The position numbers and the translations under genes were made by a program. From the NCBI GenBank assembly GCA_027451285.1, contig DAIDJP010000041.1:1-64000 (forward strand): DNA of 64,000 nt. The letters are read 5' to 3'. This document shows positions 32,547 through 40,513 of the stretch, piece after piece. Below the pieces are notes generated by a model that saw only the letters and a list, made by a program, of their open reading frames with translations, searched no databases and had not been told where the DNA came from. This stretch comes from Acidimicrobiaceae bacterium (GTDB taxonomy: Bacteria > Actinomycetota > Acidimicrobiia > Acidimicrobiales > RAAP-2). The stretch's first letter is position 1. Each line of letters opens with the position of its first letter.

Positions 32547-34022
32547 ATGGCCGAAGCAACGAAGGCAAAAACGAAGCTGGGCGGCAAGCGACAGCTGACG
32601 CTGATCGACACGATCGCCCAGTCCGTGGGACTGATGGGCCCGGTCTTTTCCATCGCCTTCTTGGTGCCCCTGCTCGTGGGCATGAACGCCTCGGGCAACG
32701 GGGCGGGCAACGCGGCGCCACTGGCGGTCGTCATCGCGACGGTCGGCGTCTTCGGACTGGGCTGGATCGTGGCCGAGTACACGCGCAAGATCCAGGCCGC
32801 GGGTTCGCTCTATGACTACGTGACCGACGGCCTCGGCGGCCGAGTGGGCACGGCGGCGGGCTGGCTCTACTACACGGGCATGCTGGCCCTGGGCGCCGGC
32901 ATCCTGCCGATCATCGGCGGCACGATCCACGACACGCTCCAGGCCGAGTTCAACGTGGCACCGTTCTCCTACATCGTCTGGGACGTCCTGCTGTTGGCGA
33001 TGGTCGCGACGATCCTGTTCTTCGGCGTCATGATCTCGACCAGGGCCCAGCTGGTGCTCGCCCTGACGTCGGTGACGGTCGTGCTGATCTTCTCGATCTT
33101 TGTCATCGCCAAGAGCGGGGGCGTCCACCACGTGGCCACGGCCTTCTCACCGTCGGGCTCGCCCACCCACTGGAAGGGCGTCCTCTTCGGCGTCCTCTAC
33201 GGGGTTCTGCTCTTCACCGGCTTTGAGACGTCGGCCAACCTTGGCGAGGAGACCCGCGACCCTCACCACAACATCCCGCGCGCGGTGCTGATCTCGGTGC
33301 TCGCGATCGCCGGGTTCTACGTGATCGGCTCCTTCGCCCAGGTGAGCGGCTATCACTTCAGTCTCAACCTGCTGGGCAAGAACGCCACCGCACCGCTCTT
33401 CGGACTGGCGGGACCCACCAGCCAGGGCGGCTTCGCGTCGGTGGCGATTCGTCGCCTGATCGAGCTCGTCGTGGTCTTTGACATGATGGCCGTCTTGATC
33501 GGATGCGCCACGTCCGCGTCGCGCGGTGTGTTCGCCCTGGCGAGAGATTCGCGCATGCCCAAGGCACTCACCAAGATCTCGCGCCACGGGACGCCGCTCG
33601 GGGCGAGCAACTTCGTCGTGGTGGTCTACGCACTGGTGATCACGCTGGTCCTCACCTCGACGCTGTTCGCACTGCCGCAGTCGCCGGAGTACGTGTCGAT
33701 GTTCTACTTCCTCTCGACCTACGGCGGATTCGCGATTGCGGTGATCTACCTGCTGATCTCCGTGGGTGCTCTGCGCGGCCTCAAGAGCGCGGACAAGGCG
33801 TGGCAGCTGTACTCGGCGAGTACCATCGGCATCCTGGTGACGGCCGCGGCGATCTTCGGAGCTATCTACAAGGTGACCGCGCCCCTGGTCTACGCCCCCT
33901 ACGCGGCGATCGCGATCTTCGTGATCGGACTGATCGCGTCATCGATGGTGCCCGCGGCGCCGTCGGGAACAGCGGACTTCTCCGGCTTGAACGAGGCCGA
34001 GAAGGGTCCGCTCAAGATCTAG
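32547..34022 (+). CDS. APC-superfamily amino acid/amine permease
   Basis: A 491-residue transporter with about 12-14 hydrophobic helices and the APC pattern LIDTIAQSVGLMGPVFSIAFL at helix 1 and ANLGEETRDPHHNIPRAVLISVL in the conserved loop. Amine and polyamine importers with PuuP-like roles belong to this superfamily. Being downstream of the PuuD-like gene, it is the likely importer for the substrate of the GS-like ligase. The ATG has a purine-rich stretch (gcggggga) just upstream. The stop overlaps the convergent ogt gene by eleven bases. Confidence 0.87.
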   Translation: MAEATKAKTKLGGKRQLTLIDTIAQSVGLMGPVFSIAFLVPLLVGMNASGNGAGNAAPLAVVIATVGVFGLGWIVAEYTRKIQAAGSLYDYVTDGLGGRVGTAAGWLYYTGMLALGAGILPIIGGTIHDTLQAEFNVAPFSYIVWDVLLLAMVATILFFGVMISTRAQLVLALTSVTVVLIFSIFVIAKSGGVHHVATAFSPSGSPTHWKGVLFGVLYGVLLFTGFETSANLGEETRDPHHNIPRAVLISVLAIAGFYVIGSFAQVSGYHFSLNLLGKNATAPLFGLAGPTSQGGFASVAIRRLIELVVVFDMMAVLIGCATSASRGVFALARDSRMPKALTKISRHGTPLGASNFVVVVYALVITLVLTSTLFALPQSPEYVSMFYFLSTYGGFAIAVIYLLISVGALRGLKSADKAWQLYSASTIGILVTAAAIFGAIYKVTAPLVYAPYAAIAIFVIGLIASSMVPAAPSGTADFSGLNEAEKGPLKI

Positions 34023-34497
34023 TTCGCCCGAGCTTGGCCTCGTGCTCGAGCAGCGCGGTCTTGGTGTCGATGCCCCCGGCGTAGCCGCCGAGGCCGTCGC
34101 TCGCGACGACGCGGTGACACGGGACGATGATCGCGAGCGGGTTGCGACCGTTGGCCTGACCCACCGCGCGATACGCCCTGGGACGACCCACTCGTTGGGC
34201 CAGCTGCGCGTACGTGATGGTCTCGCCATAGGGGATGAGGGAGAGTTGGCGCCACACGTCGACTTGAAAGGCGGTGCCCCTCGGCGCCAGCGGGACGTCG
34301 AAGGTGGTGCGAGATCCCTCGAAGTACTCCCGCAACTGACTCGCGGCGAGATCGAGGGCCGCCACTGGGTGCGTTTCGCTCTCGACGCGTGGAGCGCGGT
34401 TCGCCAGGTGGACACGCGACAGCGCCTCGTCAGTGCCCTCAAGGACGAGTTGGCCGATCGGTGTGTCGAGTGAGAGGTAGTGAGTCGGCGCTGTCAT
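34012..34497 (-). CDS. ogt: Methylated-DNA-protein-cysteine methyltransferase
   Basis: A 161-residue suicide DNA repair protein that takes the alkyl group from O6-methylguanine onto C127 in the family motif IVPCHRVV. The helix-turn-helix with GETITYAQLAQRVGRPRAYRAVGQANGRNP contains the arginine finger that flips the base. The ATG at 34497 has aaggag seven bases upstream and overlaps the stop of the ada-alkA gene by four bases, so repair enzyme and regulator are translated together. The same pair occurs in mycobacteria (Rv1317c-Rv1316c, from memory). Confidence 0.95.
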   Translation of the reverse strand: MTAPTHYLSLDTPIGQLVLEGTDEALSRVHLANRAPRVESETHPVAALDLAASQLREYFEGSRTTFDVPLAPRGTAFQVDVWRQLSLIPYGETITYAQLAQRVGRPRAYRAVGQANGRNPLAIIVPCHRVVASDGLGGYAGGIDTKTALLEHEAKLGRTRS

Positions 34498-36008
34498 GGT
34501 GTCTCCTTGAAGTTGGTAGTTGCTGCGGTGTCGATGGGCAACGCCCACAGGTGGGCCATGGCGTAGCTGCGCCATGGTCGCCAGCTCTCGGCAGCCCTGG
34601 CGAGGGCGCGGGGGTCGTCGGGCAGGCCGACGGCGGCGGCAGCCCGACGGATGCCGAGGTCACCCGCGAGGAAGGCGTCGGGGTCTCGCAGGACGCGCAT
34701 CGCCACGTACTCCGCCGTCCACGGGCCGACGCCGAAAAGGGCGACGAGCGATCGGCGCAGTTCGATGGGGTCGGCGCCGGGATCGATCACGAGACCGTCA
34801 GAGTGCACCACGTGCGCGAGGGCCACGAGCGCGCGCCGCCGCGCGCCGGGCATGGGGAAGATCGACGGATCCGCACTCGCGAGCGCGAGCAGGGCGTCGG
34901 GGGTGGGGAAGAGGTGTGTCACGCCGCCCCGGGGTTCCGCGAGCGCCTCACCGGCGGCCCCGACGAGACGTGCCGCCACGGTGCGAGCGCCGGCGACGGA
35001 GACCTGTTGACCGACGATTGCGCGCACTGCGAGCTCGAACCCGTCGACGGCGCCGGCGATGCGGCGACCGGGTTGACTCGCAACGAGCGGCCCGATCCAA
35101 GGATCGTCACCGAGGGCCTCGAGCACCGCGATCGGATCGGCGTCGAGGTCCAGCAGCTGGCGACAGCGCGCCACCGCCGCGGTCAGATCGCGCAGGTCGG
35201 AGAGGTACAGGCGGGCGAGGACGAAGGCCGGCCCGTGGTCGTTCTCGGTTCCTGATGAAAATTCGACGATCCCATGACCGCGCGGCAGGCGCAAACTCCG
35301 ACGAAACGTGGCGCCGTCGTACTCTTCGACTCCGGCGATGGCACGCATACCGAGGAATGCGAGCACGCTCTCAGCCGAGAAGGGCCGACGAGCGGGCAGT
35401 CGTAGTTCGATGCCGTGCGCGGCCCAGTCGTGCGACGTTCTCGTCACGTTCGAGCGTTGACGAAGTTCGCGCGGGGTGCGCGCAAAGATCTGGCGGATGG
35501 TGTCGTTGCACTGCCGCACGCTGTCAAATCCCGCGGCGAAGGCGATCTGGGTGATCGGCAGATCCGTGGTCTCGAGCAGGGTGCGCGCGTTCTGGCTGCG
35601 CTGGGCTCGAGCGAGGGCGAGGGGACCCGCGCCGACTTCGGCGCCCAGCAAGCGATTGAGGTGTCGTTCGCTGTAACCGAGGCGCTCGGACAACCCGCCC
35701 ACGCCGTCGCGGTCAACCACGCCGTCGCGAATGAGTCGCATCGCTCGTGCGACAACATCGGCCCGGACGTTCCACTCGGGCGAGCCCGGCGTGGCGTCCG
35801 GGCGGCACCGCAGACAAGCCCGCAGACCGGCCTGCTGGGCGGCCGCTGCCGTGGCGAAGAAGCGGACGTTCTCTCGACGGGGCGTGCGCGCCGGACAGCT
35901 GGGCCGGCAGTAGATGCCCGTGGTGAGAACCCCGGTGACAAAGACCCCGTCGAATCGGGCGTCCTTGCTCTTCGCGGCCAGGTAGCAGCGCTCGGGGTCG
36001 TCGATCAC
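34494..36008 (-). CDS. alkA: Fused Ada (methyl sensor/AraC) and AlkA 3-methyladenine glycosylase
   Basis: A 504-residue fusion. Residues 1-80 are the Ada zinc module with C34, C38, and the CLRC pair near 65-68; C34 should accept methyl from DNA phosphotriesters. Residues about 85-185 are an AraC-type helix-turn-helix. Residues about 200-490 are an AlkA glycosylase with the HhH motif in LFGVGPWTAEYVAMRVL and the catalytic aspartate in FLAGDLGIRRA. It both senses alkylation and removes 3-methyladenine, and activates its own operon with ogt. The GTG start is preceded at the six-base leaderless distance by CACAAT, one base off consensus. Confidence 0.93.
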   Translation of the reverse strand: MIDDPERCYLAAKSKDARFDGVFVTGVLTTGIYCRPSCPARTPRRENVRFFATAAAAQQAGLRACLRCRPDATPGSPEWNVRADVVARAMRLIRDGVVDRDGVGGLSERLGYSERHLNRLLGAEVGAGPLALARAQRSQNARTLLETTDLPITQIAFAAGFDSVRQCNDTIRQIFARTPRELRQRSNVTRTSHDWAAHGIELRLPARRPFSAESVLAFLGMRAIAGVEEYDGATFRRSLRLPRGHGIVEFSSGTENDHGPAFVLARLYLSDLRDLTAAVARCRQLLDLDADPIAVLEALGDDPWIGPLVASQPGRRIAGAVDGFELAVRAIVGQQVSVAGARTVAARLVGAAGEALAEPRGGVTHLFPTPDALLALASADPSIFPMPGARRRALVALAHVVHSDGLVIDPGADPIELRRSLVALFGVGPWTAEYVAMRVLRDPDAFLAGDLGIRRAAAAVGLPDDPRALARAAESWRPWRSYAMAHLWALPIDTAATTNFKETP

Positions 36009-36080
36009 CTCACCATTGTGCCCGTCGAGACGTTCGAGAACTAGCGGAATTCGGACACAGCAGTGCGCACGAGTTGTTGC

Positions 36081-36443
36081 TTACGGGTGCGCGAGGCCCG
36101 CCCCAAGGGCGAAACCTGCGGCGCACAGCAGTGGGGTAGTGATGATCAGGGCTGCGGCGTATCCCCAGTGGTGCTCGCGCTGGAGAATCGCGGGAATGGC
36201 GAAGGCCGATGAGAACGTGGTGAGGCCCCCGCAGAAACCCGTGAGGAGGATCGCGTGCGCGGCGGCGTCAACGGGGGAGACGAGCTGGTAGGACACCCAG
36301 CCGGCGATCGCGCACCCGAGGACGTTCACGCCCACGGTCGCCCAGGGTCGCCGGGTGGGGTGGTGACGCCGTACCGCGTACTCGACGAGGAAACGAACGA
36401 CCGCCCCGAGGGCGCCGGCGAGGGTGACGTAGAGGGTCGTCAC
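36081..36443 (-). CDS. crcB: Fluoride channel subunit CrcB (second of pair)
   Basis: A 120-residue membrane protein with four hydrophobic helices and the Fluc signature GFCGGLTTFSSAF. The N-terminus LAGALGAVVRFLVEY and WATVGVNVLGC are also conserved. Fluc proteins work as dual-topology dimers; genomes with two adjacent crcB genes usually make heterodimers of opposite orientation. I chose the GTG at 36443, which overlaps the upstream crcB stop by four bases, over an ATG at 36476. Confidence 0.9.
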   Translation of the reverse strand: MTTLYVTLAGALGAVVRFLVEYAVRRHHPTRRPWATVGVNVLGCAIAGWVSYQLVSPVDAAAHAILLTGFCGGLTTFSSAFAIPAILQREHHWGYAAALIITTPLLCAAGFALGAGLAHP

Positions 36444-36895
36444 CGTCGGTGCCTCATCGTCAGGAGTCCCAGCCACGCGCCGATCAGACCGCTGGCCACG
36501 GCTCCCCCGGCGACGGCGACGCTGGCGGGCACCGACAGGTGCCAGATCTCACCGAGCGACACGTAGAGGCTTGAGTACGAGGTGAACCCGCCCAGCAGGC
36601 CCGTGATGAGTAGGAGACGCATCGGATCGTTCGGGTCGTGGCGGCGCAGGATCCCGCGAAGCAGCACCACGGCGAGGTAGACCCCGAGGAAGTTGATCCC
36701 CAGCAGCACCCAGGGGACGTGGCTGGTCCAGGGCGCAGGAGTCGCATAGGCGGCGGAACCGCGTAGAACGGTCGTCGGGTTGGGCTGAAGGCGAAGCGCC
36801 AGGTCCCGCGCCAGCGTGCCCACGGCGCCGCCTCCGGCGACGAGCCAGATGGCCCTGACCATCTGGCGGCGCGAAAGAGAGATCGTCGAGCGCAT
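36440..36895 (-). CDS. crcB: Fluoride channel subunit CrcB (first of pair)
   Basis: A 151-residue Fluc-family membrane protein with GLLGGFTSYSSL, the counterpart of the GFCGGLTTFS filter segment, and GGGAVGTLARDLAL near the N-terminus. It is longer than usual because of a loop of about 20 residues after the first helix (PNPTTVLRGSAAYATPAPWT). It presumably pairs with the following crcB product to export fluoride. I looked for a fluoride riboswitch in the 100 bases upstream and did not see one. Confidence 0.87.
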   Translation of the reverse strand: MRSTISLSRRQMVRAIWLVAGGGAVGTLARDLALRLQPNPTTVLRGSAAYATPAPWTSHVPWVLLGINFLGVYLAVVLLRGILRRHDPNDPMRLLLITGLLGGFTSYSSLYVSLGEIWHLSVPASVAVAGGAVASGLIGAWLGLLTMRHRR

Positions 36896-37017
36896 TGATC
36901 ATCGAAACTAGTAGGCGCCTCGGAGGCCGTCAGAGATGGGGAAATGACAGGTTTTGCCCAATTTATGCTCGACTTTACATAACGAACATTATCGGCCCAA
37001 GTGATGCTCAGGGTTGA

Positions 37018-37023
37018 TATACT
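37018..37023 (+). promoter_or_regulatory. -10-like hexamer TATACT, leaderless geometry
   Basis: It ends six bases before the ATG at 37030. Confidence 0.6.
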
Positions 37024-37029
37024 GTCCAT

Positions 37030-37422
37030 ATGCGTCGGTTACTGGTGGCCGCCCTCTTCGTGGCGTCAAGCGTGGGTCTCTACGCCCTGCCAGCGACGGC
37101 TGACACTTCTGGCAAGGTGACCTTGTCGTACGACTTCAGTGCGAACAACGCACCGCCGTCGGCCAGCGGCCCGAACTTCATCATCGAAGTCGACGTCTTG
37201 CCTGAGCACACGCCGGGCGTCGTGCGCGTCGTAGCCGTGGCACCGGACAACTCGGGTGTGAATAACATCGTGTGCCGCTTCCAAGCGGTCGATCAGAGCC
37301 AGGTCAGTTGCAGCTTCAACTTCACGGCGGCGGGCACGTGGAAGATTCACGCCCAGTACGCCACCGACACGAATTCTGACGTCTCGGCTTGGGCCGTGAC
37401 GAATATCCGCGTCGGCTACTAG
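37030..37422 (+). CDS. Small secreted protein, Ig-like/beta-rich, unknown function
   Basis: A 130-residue protein with a classical signal peptide (basic MRR, hydrophobic core LLVAALFVASSVGLYALP, AxA-type cleavage after residue 24 at ATADTS). The mature part of about 105 residues is predicted beta-rich with two cysteines (IVCRFQ and VSCSFNF) spaced like an Ig-type disulfide, and the ending AAGTWKIHAQYATD recalls cell-surface Ig-like domains. I do not recognise a named family. Confidence 0.65.
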   Translation: MRRLLVAALFVASSVGLYALPATADTSGKVTLSYDFSANNAPPSASGPNFIIEVDVLPEHTPGVVRVVAVAPDNSGVNNIVCRFQAVDQSQVSCSFNFTAAGTWKIHAQYATDTNSDVSAWAVTNIRVGY

Positions 37423-37427
37423 CGAGC

Positions 37428-37595
37428 GTGGCGCGGTTCCGCGTCTTCTGGGGAGATCCCTTCCACGGGCTTGACCACGTCATCGTCGACGCCCATGACC
37501 TCGATGAGGCACTGGTGACGGCGCACGAACGGCGTCCAGAACTGTCACGACCCCGGGTGGGCTTTCTCATTGAGGCGACCGAACCCCTGGCGTAG
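37428..37595 (+). CDS. Small conserved-looking protein, 55 residues
   Basis: A short frame starting at GTG 37428, five bases after the previous stop. It encodes a compact charged protein (FWGDPFHGLDHVIVDAHD, then RPRVGFLIEATE) without low complexity. The codon use has the strong G/C third-position bias of its neighbours, which supports coding. Its TAG stop forms the first bases of the -10-like hexamer of the next gene. Function unknown; a spurious frame is possible. Confidence 0.45.
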   Translation: MARFRVFWGDPFHGLDHVIVDAHDLDEALVTAHERRPELSRPRVGFLIEATEPLA

Positions 37596-37598
37596 GCT
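37593..37598 (+). promoter_or_regulatory. -10-like hexamer TAGGCT, leaderless geometry
   Basis: It ends six bases before the SDR ATG at 37605. Confidence 0.6.
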
Positions 37599-37604
37599 GC
37601 GGCC

Positions 37605-38390
37605 ATGAACTCACTCTTTGACGTGACGGGCAAGGTCGTCCTGGTGACCGGGGGCAGCCGAGGAATCGGCGAGATGATCGCCCGTGGTTTCGTCGACGCG
37701 GGGGCGAAGGTCTACATTTCGTCACGAAAGGCCGAGGCCTGCCAGGAGCTCGCGGACGAGCTCTCCGCGATCGGAACTTGTATCGCGCTGCCGGCCAACC
37801 TGTCGACCGAGGAGGGCTGTCGGGTCCTCGCCGATCAGATCGCCGAACGAGAGCCCTACCTCGACGTGCTCGTCAATAATGCCGGCGCGACCTGGGGCGC
37901 ACCGATGGCCGACTATGACGAAGCAGCCTTCGAGCGCGTCTTCGCACTCAATGTGAAGGGTGTCTTCCACCTGACCAAGTTCTTGCGTACCCGTCTCGAG
38001 GCGCACGCCAGCGCGGACGCTCCGGCGCGTGTGATCAACATCGGCTCGATCGATGGACTCCACGTGCCGTCTATGGAGACCTACGCCTATTCTGCGTCCA
38101 AGGCCGCCGTTCACCAGTTGACCCGACACCTGGCCAAAGCGCTCGCTCCCCTGGTGACGGTCAACGCCATCGCCCCGGGACCGTTCGAGTCGAAGATGAT
38201 GCACGCCACGTTGGAGGCCTTTGGCGACGAGATCGCGGCGTCGGCGCCGATGAAGCGCATCGGACGACTCGCGGACATGGCCGGGGCGGCTATCTTCCTC
38301 GCCTCGCCAGGTGCGAGCTACATCACGGGGGCGATCCTGCCCGTCGACGGCGGCATCGCCACCCTCGGCGTGTCCACATATACCGTTTGA
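37605..38390 (+). CDS. Short-chain dehydrogenase/reductase
   Basis: A 261-residue classical SDR. The dinucleotide site is TGGSRGIG (15-22), the NNAG motif is 91-94, and the catalytic residues are S148 (in NIGSIDG), Y162 and K166 (YSASK). The ending SYITGAILPVDGG is typical of the FabG/gluconate dehydrogenase-like branch that reduces ketones or oxidises sugar alcohols. The actual substrate is unknown. A factor-independent terminator lies 16 bases after the stop. Confidence 0.9.
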   Translation: MNSLFDVTGKVVLVTGGSRGIGEMIARGFVDAGAKVYISSRKAEACQELADELSAIGTCIALPANLSTEEGCRVLADQIAEREPYLDVLVNNAGATWGAPMADYDEAAFERVFALNVKGVFHLTKFLRTRLEAHASADAPARVINIGSIDGLHVPSMETYAYSASKAAVHQLTRHLAKALAPLVTVNAIAPGPFESKMMHATLEAFGDEIAASAPMKRIGRLADMAGAAIFLASPGASYITGAILPVDGGIATLGVSTYTV

Positions 38391-38405
38391 TCTGGATTTA
38401 GACTT

Positions 38406-38434
38406 GAGCGCGCAAAGAGGTTCGCGCTCTTGTT
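38406..38434. terminator. Hairpin terminator between convergent SDR and esterase genes
   Basis: GAGCGCG (38406-38412) pairs with CGCGCTC (38423-38429) and is followed by ttgtt. It lies between two convergent stops and could serve the plus-strand SDR. Confidence 0.65.
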
Positions 38435-38437
38435 GAC

Positions 38438-39355
38438 TCAGGTCAGACGGCTCGCAAGCCACTCCCCAATGTCGCGCGCGGCGAGATCGGCCATGGCCGT
38501 CGGATGAGACGTGAACCCGTGCATCGCCTCGGGGTACACGCGTAGATCCACGTCGTTACCCGCCGCGGACAAGCGGGCCGCCATAGCGAGGTTGTCCTCG
38601 AGGAGGATGTCGCGCGTGCCGACCATCAGTAGGACCGGGGGCAGATCGTGGAGATCGCCGAAGAGAGGTGACACGTCGGGATGGCTGCGATCCTCGACGT
38701 GACCGGCATAGGCCTGGATGAACCACTCATCGCCATACAACCGTCCGCCCGGCGTGGATCCGCTGAGGTCGTAGGCGCCAAAGAGCAAGACGGCGCCGAG
38801 ACACCCGTCGAGGAGATCGCGATCGCGCAGCCTGATCAGCGTGGTGACGGCAAGCGTGGCTCCAGATGACGCGCCAGTGATGACGAACCGATCCGTGCCG
38901 AACAGTTCTCTCCCCTCCCCCATCAGCCAGAGGGCGGCGGTCTCGCAGTCCTCGGGCGCCGCGGGCCAGGGATTCTCGGGCGCTAGGCGGTAGTCCACGC
39001 TGAGGACACTCACGCCGAGGGGGTCGGCTAGCGCGGCGTTGCGTTCGTCGTTGCGCGCCGCGGAGTCCAAGAAGAATCCGCCCCCATGGATGTCGAGGCT
39101 GAGGGCGCGCGACTCACCAGTATTCGGGCGCGTGACCCGCACCGCCACGTCGCGCGAACCGGCGTGGGCGACGTGAGTCGTCGCGCGCGACTCCGCGGGT
39201 TCCGGCGGCAGCGACGCGCGGGCGAGGACGAGTTCGCTGTAGTTGGTGGGGCCCACCTGACCGCCAGCCGACTGCCTCGCCATGTAGTACTCGTAGCTCT
39301 CGTGCGCGTGGGTCAGGGCGCTCGCGCTCACGAAGTTCTGCAGAGACAGATTCAC
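38438..39355 (-). CDS. Alpha/beta hydrolase, hormone-sensitive-lipase family esterase
   Basis: A 305-residue esterase of the HSL (bacterial family IV) group. The oxyanion motif is HGGGFF at 90-95, the nucleophile is S163 in GASSG, the acid is in VGTRDILLED and the histidine in EAMHGFTSHP. These enzymes cleave short-chain esters. The GTG at 39355 has aaggaggg upstream with good spacing; the frame open to 39481 lacks support. It converges with the SDR gene. Confidence 0.88.
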   Translation of the reverse strand: MNLSLQNFVSASALTHAHESYEYYMARQSAGGQVGPTNYSELVLARASLPPEPAESRATTHVAHAGSRDVAVRVTRPNTGESRALSLDIHGGGFFLDSAARNDERNAALADPLGVSVLSVDYRLAPENPWPAAPEDCETAALWLMGEGRELFGTDRFVITGASSGATLAVTTLIRLRDRDLLDGCLGAVLLFGAYDLSGSTPGGRLYGDEWFIQAYAGHVEDRSHPDVSPLFGDLHDLPPVLLMVGTRDILLEDNLAMAARLSAAGNDVDLRVYPEAMHGFTSHPTAMADLAARDIGEWLASRLT

Positions 39356-39543
39356 CGTCACCCTCCTTATCCGCGCGTAGCGCCGGTCTCCGCCTCGCCA
39401 GCGTACGGTACCGTCTCTTCGCGACTCTGCAACGTGCGTACGTTGCGGTGATGTGCTGAATGGGCGATTCACTCGGACCAAGATCCGCCCACATTTCTGC
39501 CTCAGCGGACGTACGATGGGCGAGGCACTGACCTGGAGGGGGC

Positions 39544-40500
39544 ATGCGAAACTGGTCTCTTACTCGACCGAATGTCTTTCAAACGATTACCACTCTCATA
39601 ACCGCAAGCGTTTTGGCAGCGGGCGTGGTGTCGCCGGCCTGGGCGGCCCGCCCGGGCGGCGGAGGAGGCGGTGGCGGCTCGTCGAGTCCGCCGTCGGGCA
39701 ATGACGTCTCCTATCCCCAGTGCGGCAGTACCCTTCCCTCGTCACCGTCCTTCGCGATTGTCGGAGTGAACGGCGGGCTCGCGAACGACCTCAATTCGTG
39801 CTTTGGTCCGTCGCCCGCGTACCCGTCGTACACCCAGAGTGAGCTGTACTGGGCAACGGCGTCGGCGACGGGAGTTACCACGCAACCCAAGGTGGGGCTC
39901 TACGTCAACACCGCCGATCCGGGCAACGAGTACAACGGCACGCCGATCGGCGATTGGCCCACCACGTCACTGGGGTCTGATCCGGCCGGAAGCTGCACCT
40001 CGACGACGATCGTGACGTCGTCTGGCCAATCTGCGACGGTCGGTGAAGACTCGCCGGCGTGCGCGTGGCAGTACGGATACAACATGGCGAGCCAGGACAT
40101 GACGTGGCTCGTCGATGCCGCAGGCGCGATCAACCACCAAGAATCAACGACAGCGATTTCATCAAATACCTCTCAGTACTCGTGGTGGTTGGACGTCGAG
40201 ACGGCCAATTCGTGGCAGAGCGGAGTCAACGGTCAGGCGATGAACGCGGCTGACCTGCAGGGGATGTACGACGCACTGACCAGCGTAACGCCCACGACCA
40301 AAGTGGGGATCTACTCGACGTCGTCGCAGTGGTCGTCAATCGTCGCAAACGACTTCCCACTGGCGTTGCCCGACTGGATTCCCGGAGCTCGCACAGAGTC
40401 CGGCGCCGTGTCGAACTGCTCTCTCTCGCCATTTTCCGGCGGACCGGTCGCGATCACGCAGTGGACGAGCCACTCGCTCGATAGCGATTACGCCTGTTAG
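39544..40500 (+). CDS. Secreted protein with GH25/DUF1906-like domain
   Basis: A 318-residue secreted protein. The signal peptide (about 1-34, ending AWAA) is followed by a Gly/Ser/Pro-rich linker and a domain beginning DVSYPQCGSTLPSSPSFAIVGVNGG, with WWLDVETANSW and KVGIYSTSSQW. This order of strands resembles the TIM-barrel of GH25 or DUF1906 proteins, with acidic residues at the expected place (LDVE). Five cysteines suggest disulfides outside the cell. A role in cell-wall binding or hydrolysis is plausible, but activity is not shown. A ggaggggg site lies just before the ATG. Confidence 0.65.
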   Translation: MRNWSLTRPNVFQTITTLITASVLAAGVVSPAWAARPGGGGGGGGSSSPPSGNDVSYPQCGSTLPSSPSFAIVGVNGGLANDLNSCFGPSPAYPSYTQSELYWATASATGVTTQPKVGLYVNTADPGNEYNGTPIGDWPTTSLGSDPAGSCTSTTIVTSSGQSATVGEDSPACAWQYGYNMASQDMTWLVDAAGAINHQESTTAISSNTSQYSWWLDVETANSWQSGVNGQAMNAADLQGMYDALTSVTPTTKVGIYSTSSQWSSIVANDFPLALPDWIPGARTESGAVSNCSLSPFSGGPVAITQWTSHSLDSDYAC

Positions 40501-40513
40501 AAGCGCGACCCCG

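Noticed and set aside
32453..32788. Minus-strand frames opposite the start of the second permease gene
   Set aside because: Compositional shadows of the transporter; no start signals or domains.
36896..37000. Fluoride (crcB) riboswitch upstream of the crcB pair
   Set aside because: I compared the minus-strand sequence by eye with the conserved crcB motif and did not find its core or pseudoknot elements.
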